A stretch of 58,259 bases of DNA from an uncultured Spirochaetaceae bacterium (GTDB taxonomy: Bacteria; Spirochaetota; Spirochaetia; Sphaerochaetales; Sphaerochaetaceae). The notes beneath the pieces were generated by a model. The model did no database searches and was not told the origin of the DNA. It saw nothing but the letters and a program-made list of their open reading frames with translations. This document shows, piece after piece, positions 52,534-58,259 of this stretch (the stretch's first letter is position 1; every line of letters begins with the position of its first letter). The position numbers were made by a program, and so were the translations under genes. The stretch covers positions 1 through 58,259 of the forward strand of contig CALXLT010000005.1 of assembly GCA_944389275.1 (NCBI GenBank), given 5' to 3'.

Positions 52534-55500
52534 ATGAGAAGAAGGGATCTGAGGATAGCGGAGACATCCAGGCAGAAGATAAAGCTGGCGGGCGCGGTAT
52601 TCACGACCGATGAAAGCCTCGACATGCTATATAGGGATGCCGCTAACCTCGCGTTCCGCTACAACAGCAGGATAAGGGAGGAAGGAAAGAGCGAAGGCTT
52701 CGTCTCTCCGGGACGTCTCCATGCATCCGCCGTGCTCCACCTTATATACCAGATAGTGCTTACGGCCAGGATGGAAGATGGCCATATGGATTTCTTCACC
52801 AGGAGGATCGCTCCTGTGGTATCCAACGAGGAGCTCTTCTCCGTGCTCCGCTTCTATGCAAAGACATTCCCATCCCCGGCCCTTGATGAGACGAAGCCTG
52901 ACGAGAGCGATAGGATAACCGAGGACATGCGTGGATTCTTCATCCATCAGGTCCTGATGCAGAACCCTGCCCTTCTTGCGGCTTCCAAGCCATTCGTGTC
53001 GCCGGATGACGTGGTCTATCCAGAGGGGATAAAGGCCCTCTCGTCGATCCTCTCGTCATTCCCGAAGGATGACCTGAGGGATGGCCGGCCGAATACCGAG
53101 GATATCTTCACGATGCTGCAGCTCCCGGCAAGGTTGTATCCGAACTCCCTTGAGGACCAGATAAGGTACATCCTCAGGGAATGGAGGGCTTTCCTTCCTG
53201 ATGACCTGATAATGCTTCTCGAGATCTCGATAGACTACATACACGAGGAAGAGAAGGACAGAGGAGGCGTCGGAGGAGGAGGCGGCCCGACGCAGGTCAT
53301 AGACTACTCTGACAGCGACATGTACGAATACGAGGCCTTCTCCGATGATTCGAACTGGATGCCCCGTGTTGTCATGATGGCGAAATGCACCCTTGTCTGG
53401 CTTGACCAGCTGTCAAAGCAGTACAAGAGAGACATACACAGGCTCGACCAGATCCCGGACGAGGAGCTCGATCTCCTGCGTGACCGCGGCTTCACCGCGC
53501 TCTGGCTTATCGGCCTCTGGGAGAGGTCCGATGCCTCGAAGAGGATAAAGAACCTCTGCGGCAATCCTGACGCGGAGGCCTCCGCCTACTCGCTCAAGGA
53601 CTACGATATCTCCCAAGCCATCGGCGGCTGGTCCTCCCTTGAGAACCTCCGCGAGCGGTGCAAGGCAAGGGGGATAAGGCTCGCCTCGGACATGGTGCCG
53701 AACCATACAGGAATAGACGGCAACTGGGTATACGAGCATCCTGACTACTATATCCAGCAGGACTGGCCGCCCTTCCCGTCATATACCTACAACGGCCCGG
53801 ATCTCTCGAACAATCCCGACTTCGAGGTCAAGATCGAGGACCACTACTACGACAGGACAGACGCCGCGGTGACATTCCGCCTGATCGAGAAGAGGACAGG
53901 ACGCTGCAGATACATATTCCATGGTAATGATGGTACTTCGATGCCTTGGAATGACACTGCGCAGCTTGATTACCTCAATCCAACGACAAGGGAAGCGGTC
54001 ATACAGAAGATCATCCATGTCGCAAGGAACTTCCCTATCATCCGCTTCGATGCCGCCATGACGTTGGCAAAGCGCCATATACAGAGGCTTTGGTATCCTA
54101 AGCCGGGCCGGGGCGGAGACATCGCGGGAAGGGCCGGGCACGCCATCACCGATGAGGAGTTCAACAGGAGGATCCCACAGGAATTCTGGAGAGAGGTCGT
54201 TGACCGTGTTGCCGTCGAGGCTCCTGACACGCTGCTCCTTGCCGAGGCCTTCTGGATGATGGAAGGATACTTCGTAAGGACGCTGGGAATGCACAGGGTA
54301 TATAATTCGGCATTCATGAACATGCTCAAGAACCAGGAGAACCAGAAGTACAGGCTCGGCATAAAGAATACCCTCGTATTCGAGCCGGAGATCCTCAAGC
54401 GCTACGTCAACTTCATGAACAACCCTGACGAGGAGACAGCCATAGCGCAGTTCGGGGATGGGGACAAGTACTTCGCGGTCTGCACGCTCCTGGCAACACT
54501 TCCTGGCCTCCCGATGATCGGACATGGGCAGATAGAGGGATACCATGAGAAGTACGGAATGGAGTACAAGCGGGCTTATTACAACGAGAGCCCGAATGGC
54601 TGGCTCATAGGAGAGCATTACCGCAGGATCTTCCCGCTCTTCAGGAGAAGGTATCTCTTCTCGGGCGTAGAGAACTTCCAGCTCTATGACTGCTATAACG
54701 GAAACGGCGGCGTGGAGGAATCCGTATACGCGTATGTGAATGGCGCCGGAAGCGAGAGGACCTTGGTGCTTGTCAACAACCAGTACGAGAGAGCCGGCGG
54801 GACGATCAGCGTATCGGTGCCGAAGCTCAGAAAGGACGGGGAAGGCAAGACAACGGTCACGACGAAGCTCGCCGAGAACCTCGGCCTTACCTTCGGGGGC
54901 AGGAGCTATGCGCTCTTCGATTGCTTCTCCGATGGCCTTACATACATCCTCCCGTCGATAATGCTCTATGATGAGGGCTTCTCGTTCTCACTCAATGGAT
55001 ATGAGGCGAAGGTCTACTGGAACATAAGGGAGGTCGATGACATAGACGGAAGCTATGAGAGGATCTGGCGCCAGTTCGGAAGGAAGGGCATCAAGAACAT
55101 AGCAAGGGCAGTCGCCCTTCTCCGCCTTGAGCCTCTCTACAAGGCGATCGATGGCCTCAGAAGCGATGAGACGATAAGGATTGCGAAGCACATAGCGGAC
55201 GGGACCATCTCGAAGGAAGAGGAAAGGGAGCTTCTGCTCACAATCGCTGAATGCTACTCGACCATCCCGGAAGTCTATGCCTCGCTTGAGGAGCCCGCCA
55301 AGGGACAGATCGCGGTGAAGCCCGCGGAGATAGAGCCAAAGCCTATGATCAAGCTGACAAGGGCCCTCTGCCAGGCCTTCAAGGGAAAGAAGGGAAAGGC
55401 CCTCGGCGCATGGGCTGCCGCCGATACTTCCATTCCTCTGATCATCCTCTCCGCCATCCTCCTGCATCCATTCACGCAGAAGATGAAGCCGAGGGAGGCG

Positions 55501-55902
55501 ATGGAGGAAGCGGACAGGCTCATCCTGGACGCGTTCTTCGAGGAGGAATTCTCAAGGCTTGGATACGGTGAGAACGAAAGAAGGATCATAACCCACGCCT
55601 CCGCGCTGTTCGCGACTGTATCGTCCTGCGTCGAGAAGAAGGCTACGCAGGAAGACATCTTCGCGGCCATCGTCAATGACGAGGGCGTGATGAACCTCGC
55701 CCAGTGCAATGAGTACCAGGGAGTCATGTGGTACAACAAGGAGGAGATGCAGAGGATCATCCTCATCACCGCCCTTGCCCTCGCGATAACCCAGAGCTCA
55801 AGGTCATTTGACGCTGACACATTCGTCAAAGCTATGTTGGAGAAAGAATTAAAGAGCGAATATAAGCTCGATAAGCTCCTTTCGAAGACCTCTGATAATT
55901 GA
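52534..55902 (+). CDS. Very large GH13 alpha-amylase-family protein
   Basis: 1122 residues, about twice a normal alpha-amylase. Residues 1-243 are a helical domain without a known match, joined by a Gly-rich linker (244-252). The GH13 barrel spans about 255-760: DMVPNHTGID, nucleophile D506 in IIRFDAAMTLAK, acid/base E571 in LLAEAFWMMEG, third acid D632 in MNNPDEE (usual His replaced by Pro). A beta domain and then about 280 helical residues follow. There is no signal peptide, so it acts in the cytoplasm on alpha-glucans or maltodextrins. Relatives occur in spirochaetes, where the exact reaction is not established. GGGAGG is 6 nt before the ATG. Confidence 0.85.
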   Translation: MRRRDLRIAETSRQKIKLAGAVFTTDESLDMLYRDAANLAFRYNSRIREEGKSEGFVSPGRLHASAVLHLIYQIVLTARMEDGHMDFFTRRIAPVVSNEELFSVLRFYAKTFPSPALDETKPDESDRITEDMRGFFIHQVLMQNPALLAASKPFVSPDDVVYPEGIKALSSILSSFPKDDLRDGRPNTEDIFTMLQLPARLYPNSLEDQIRYILREWRAFLPDDLIMLLEISIDYIHEEEKDRGGVGGGGGPTQVIDYSDSDMYEYEAFSDDSNWMPRVVMMAKCTLVWLDQLSKQYKRDIHRLDQIPDEELDLLRDRGFTALWLIGLWERSDASKRIKNLCGNPDAEASAYSLKDYDISQAIGGWSSLENLRERCKARGIRLASDMVPNHTGIDGNWVYEHPDYYIQQDWPPFPSYTYNGPDLSNNPDFEVKIEDHYYDRTDAAVTFRLIEKRTGRCRYIFHGNDGTSMPWNDTAQLDYLNPTTREAVIQKIIHVARNFPIIRFDAAMTLAKRHIQRLWYPKPGRGGDIAGRAGHAITDEEFNRRIPQEFWREVVDRVAVEAPDTLLLAEAFWMMEGYFVRTLGMHRVYNSAFMNMLKNQENQKYRLGIKNTLVFEPEILKRYVNFMNNPDEETAIAQFGDGDKYFAVCTLLATLPGLPMIGHGQIEGYHEKYGMEYKRAYYNESPNGWLIGEHYRRIFPLFRRRYLFSGVENFQLYDCYNGNGGVEESVYAYVNGAGSERTLVLVNNQYERAGGTISVSVPKLRKDGEGKTTVTTKLAENLGLTFGGRSYALFDCFSDGLTYILPSIMLYDEGFSFSLNGYEAKVYWNIREVDDIDGSYERIWRQFGRKGIKNIARAVALLRLEPLYKAIDGLRSDETIRIAKHIADGTISKEEERELLLTIAECYSTIPEVYASLEEPAKGQIAVKPAEIEPKPMIKLTRALCQAFKGKKGKALGAWAAADTSIPLIILSAILLHPFTQKMKPREAMEEADRLILDAFFEEEFSRLGYGENERRIITHASALFATVSSCVEKKATQEDIFAAIVNDEGVMNLAQCNEYQGVMWYNKEEMQRIILITALALAITQSSRSFDADTFVKAMLEKELKSEYKLDKLLSKTSDN

Positions 55903-55927
55903 CGCGTGGAAAGTGGTGCTGTAAGCT
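55899..55927 (+). promoter_or_regulatory. Promoter of the SDF symporter gene, leaderless geometry
   Basis: TTGACG (55899-55904, overlapping the GH13 stop codon), 17-nt spacer, TAAGCT (55922-55927), 7 nt, ATG 55935. No Shine-Dalgarno. Confidence 0.6.
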
Positions 55928-55934
55928 TAATTCC

Positions 55935-57182
55935 ATGAAAACGTGGATTACATATATTGCCGCGCTCCTCATGGGATTGGCTACAGCGCTTATCTTCGGC
56001 GATGACCCATCCGCACTTAGCGTGCTGAGCGCAGCCTCCTCGTTCATCGTGAACCTCGGCGTATGCATAGCGATACCGGTTATCGCGATGACATTCGCAT
56101 CCGGCACGGCTTCCCTGGGGAAGGACAGGAAAGGATGCAGGGCGGCAGCGGCATCGGTGCTGTGGACAGTGGCCACGACGATCGCGCTCTCGCTTGCAGC
56201 AGTTGCTGTCTCGGCAGCTATCCCTACCCCATTCCCCGTCACAAGCACGGCGGGAAATCCACAGGGAATGCTCTCCAGCCATGTCTCATACATGCTCTCA
56301 AGCAGCCTGAGCGCTGTTTATCCACGCAACGCGTTCCTTTCGCTAGCATCGGCTACATACTTCATCGTGCCGGCTATCATCGTCTCCTGGGTATTCGGCC
56401 TTGCCCTAAGGCCTTCCTCGGACATCATAAGGCCGGCATATACGGCGATGAACTCATTCTCAGAGGTCATGTACAGGATCTCCCGGACCTGCAGTGTATA
56501 TGGCTTCATCCTCGTCTGCGTATCCTCAGCCTATTCCTTCATGTCGCTTTATAGCGAGAAGACCATACAGGCTGCCCCGCGCTTTGCATTGCTGCTGTGC
56601 GGAGGAAGCGCGATAGCGGTCCTTATCCTGCTACCTCTTCTCTTCGCGGCATTCACGGGATTCAAGAAGAATCCATACAAGGCTCTCTATAGATCGCTTC
56701 CCGCCGCGATAGCTGGGCTTTCCGCAATGAACGGCGTCTCGATAATCCCTATCGAGGAAGGCATCTCAAGATACAGCCTAGGAGTGCAGAAGAGGATATC
56801 ATCGGTCTCGATACCGCTTCTCTCCGTAATCGGAAAGGGAGGATCCGCGTTCGTGTCGGCAATCGCGATGATCTCGCTTTTCGAGGCGACGACTGGAACA
56901 ATGCCAGAGCTGTCCGTGATGCTGATAGCGGCAGCGGCCGCAGCTCTTGTCTCGCTTATCTCATCAGCCGCGATCGGTACGGAAGCCATCTTCATAATAG
57001 TGCTTTCGCTGAGGATCCTTGGGATAAACCTCTATGGAGCGGAGAATGCCGTGCTCGCGCTTCTTCCGCTCATCGGAGGCATAGGAGCGATGATCGATGC
57101 GCTTATCGCAACCCTTGGCAGCAATATAGCGGCGGTGTTCGTGGATACGGATATAGATGTGCCTTATAAGGATACCCTCTGA
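55935..57182 (+). CDS. SDF (dicarboxylate/amino acid:cation) symporter
   Basis: 415 residues with eight to ten membrane segments, sodium:dicarboxylate symporter family. The start MKTWITYIAALLMGLATALIFG, the IAIPVIAMTFASG segment and a C-terminal half with VIGKGGSAFVSAIAMISLF and IGGIGAMIDALIATLGSNIAA (equivalents of the substrate-binding hairpins) are seen. The substrate may be glutamate, aspartate, serine or a C4 acid. An in-frame TTG at 55899 falls on the -35 hexamer, so ATG 55935 is used. The stop overlaps the next ATG by one base. Confidence 0.88.
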   Translation: MKTWITYIAALLMGLATALIFGDDPSALSVLSAASSFIVNLGVCIAIPVIAMTFASGTASLGKDRKGCRAAAASVLWTVATTIALSLAAVAVSAAIPTPFPVTSTAGNPQGMLSSHVSYMLSSSLSAVYPRNAFLSLASATYFIVPAIIVSWVFGLALRPSSDIIRPAYTAMNSFSEVMYRISRTCSVYGFILVCVSSAYSFMSLYSEKTIQAAPRFALLLCGGSAIAVLILLPLLFAAFTGFKKNPYKALYRSLPAAIAGLSAMNGVSIIPIEEGISRYSLGVQKRISSVSIPLLSVIGKGGSAFVSAIAMISLFEATTGTMPELSVMLIAAAAAALVSLISSAAIGTEAIFIIVLSLRILGINLYGAENAVLALLPLIGGIGAMIDALIATLGSNIAAVFVDTDIDVPYKDTL

Positions 57183-57949
57183 TGGCTGATGAGAATAAGA
57201 AGAAAAGCAGGATCGCGGCTCTCATACTGCAGATGATAATCTCATTGCTGTATGGCGCGATGCTTGTCCATACGACCGTGATACTCATGTCGGGAAGGAG
57301 GCAGGGCTGGTTCATCGCCCTTGTCTCCTACCTGCCGCAGCTTGTGATAATAATCGCATCCGTGGTCCTTCAGTTCATACTGCGCATTCGCCATCGCTCG
57401 CACACGCAGGAAGGATCGCTGCTGCCTCTTCTCTTCACATTCATCGCGCTTGAGGCAACGTACATACTGCCCCTTTACCAGGAAGTCACGGGATACACGA
57501 TCCTTGCACCGACAGCAGTCATAGTCATCGCACGCTTCGCGATGCTCTCTACTGCCGTGATATTCCTTTTCGCATCCGTGCAGTTCTTCGGCGCGAACAA
57601 CTCACGCAATAGGCTGTATCTAACGCTATCGCTATTCGCAAGCCTCTTCATATCGCTGGCAGCACCTGTAAGCACCGATAGCTACGGCACGACGCTATTC
57701 ACATCATCCTATGATGCCTATCTCTATACGGCCATCGCTTTGATATACGCGGCAACAGCGTTCACATACATCGCTGCTGTGGTGAAGGACAGGGCTACGC
57801 ATACGCCAGGAAGAGCTGCAAGCTACATACTCCTGATGATCGGCAACTTCATATCGCTGGGAACAGGATTCATCTCCGCAGGAGTCTCAATGGTGCTCTA
57901 TATAATCGGAGTAGCCATGCTCTCAGTCTCTTCAAGACAGACGTTCTGA
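57182..57949 (+). CDS. Seven-segment membrane protein of unknown function
   Basis: 255 residues with about seven hydrophobic segments and a basic N-terminus (MADENKKKSRIAALI). No family recognised. Start and upstream stop form TGATG, so it is translated with the symporter gene and may act with it. A terminator follows. Confidence 0.7.
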   Translation: MADENKKKSRIAALILQMIISLLYGAMLVHTTVILMSGRRQGWFIALVSYLPQLVIIIASVVLQFILRIRHRSHTQEGSLLPLLFTFIALEATYILPLYQEVTGYTILAPTAVIVIARFAMLSTAVIFLFASVQFFGANNSRNRLYLTLSLFASLFISLAAPVSTDSYGTTLFTSSYDAYLYTAIALIYAATAFTYIAAVVKDRATHTPGRAASYILLMIGNFISLGTGFISAGVSMVLYIIGVAMLSVSSRQTF

Positions 57950-57960
57950 CAGCAAGCAAA

Positions 57961-57984
57961 AGGCCTCCCTATCACGAGAGGCCT
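57961..57984. terminator. Bidirectional terminator
   Basis: AGGCCTC (57961-57967) and GAGGCCT (57978-57984) form a 7-bp stem with a 10-nt loop. On the minus strand a TTTTGC run follows; on plus, GACATCTTT. It separates the plus-strand operon from the convergent Rpn gene. Confidence 0.7.
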
Positions 57985-57996
57985 GACATCTTTCGC

Positions 57997-58259
57997 TTAT
58001 GCCTTGATGCTGTTTTTGATACTCTCAACCTCCCCGATTGAAAGCCCCGAGAACTTGGCAATCTTTGATAAAGGTAGCGAGCCATCTTCAATCATTGTTC
58101 TTGCGGTGGTTCTTGCCCCTTCCTTGAGGCTACTTTCCCTCGTTTCCTTCACGGCATCCTTCACTGCTTCCTTCACCTTTGCCTTGAGTATCCTCTCGAA
58201 TTCTCCTGCCATCTCTCCGATTCCCTCCTCGCTTCTCTTCAGATACCTTGCCCTCTCCC
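57997..58259 (-). CDS. Rpn-family recombination-promoting nuclease/putative transposase, C-terminal part (cut by window end)
   Basis: The frame is open to the window edge, so the gene starts beyond 58259. The visible 86 residues read ERARYLKRSEEGIGEMAGEF, a Lys/Glu-rich helix with KAKVKEAVKDAVKETRESS, then a C-terminal SGLSIGEVESIKNS helix-turn-helix-like end. This is the tail usual for Rpn/PD-(D/E)XK transposase-like proteins, which are common in treponemes. The nuclease core is outside the window, so the assignment rests on the tail. Confidence 0.7.
   Translation of the reverse strand, partial: ERARYLKRSEEGIGEMAGEFERILKAKVKEAVKDAVKETRESSLKEGARTTARTMIEDGSLPLSKIAKFSGLSIGEVESIKNSIKA

Overview
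The window looks like chromosomal DNA of an anaerobic, fermentative spirochaete, probably in or near the Sphaerochaetaceae/Treponemataceae. This is inferred from protein character, not from a marker gene. The indicators are a circularly permuted MglB of the treponemal glucose-binding type, a substrate-binding protein whose signal peptide ends in FAQGGKE, pyruvate:ferredoxin oxidoreductase plus an iron alcohol dehydrogenase and pyruvate kinase, an iron-sulfur L-serine dehydratase, a DUF4416 protein and an Rpn-type nuclease. The sequence is fairly GC-rich, with tightly packed genes and many 1-14 nt overlaps.

Layout. 1-416 is the end of an IS3-type element. 483-11342 is a housekeeping block (dnaE, yggT-like, recG, HD protein, pyk, rsmD, acyl-ACP thioesterase, slyX, HTH regulator). 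11335-14616 is an accessory segment. It holds a predicted HEPN RNase and AAA ATPase pair lying between two 74-bp copies of the 3' end of the regulator gene, followed by a frameshifted DUF1016 nuclease. 14678-19167 is a galactose/glucose ABC transport operon (mglB-mglA-mglC). 19467-24809 holds nifJ and gdhA with a complex regulatory region. 24991-29320 is a plus-strand operon of a small membrane protein, an unusual receiver-receiver-PEP-synthase-like protein and an alcohol dehydrogenase. 29317-36098 holds a YeiH transporter, an RNA pseudouridine synthase, topoisomerase IV (parE-parC) and a DUF2812 membrane protein. 36131-41663 is an oligopeptide ABC operon. 41713-50697 holds mgtC, dlgD, leuS, sdaA, a lipoprotein, DUF4416 and a fused DAHP synthase/prephenate dehydratase. 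50747-58259 holds nth, a small membrane protein, pth, a very large GH13 protein, an SDF symporter, a membrane protein and the C-terminus of an Rpn nuclease.

The genes fit a sugar- and peptide-fermenting lifestyle: sugar and peptide import, alpha-glucan handling, glycolysis to pyruvate, ferredoxin-linked pyruvate oxidation, alcohol formation, serine deamination and ammonia assimilation.

The most notable whole-window signal is regulatory. At least a dozen genes lack a Shine-Dalgarno sequence and have a sigma70-like -10 hexamer placed exactly 6 or 7 nt before the ATG. In the clearest cases a -35 hexamer lies 16-18 nt further upstream. This predicts leaderless mRNAs. Genes in the same window with conventional Shine-Dalgarno sites do not show it. 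Other highlights are the HEPN/ATPase cassette with an in-frame TGA between its two genes and an operator-like palindrome in its promoter, the REC-REC-PPDK-like protein, a coiled-coil extension on MglC, and a duplicated promoter shared by oppA and mgtC.
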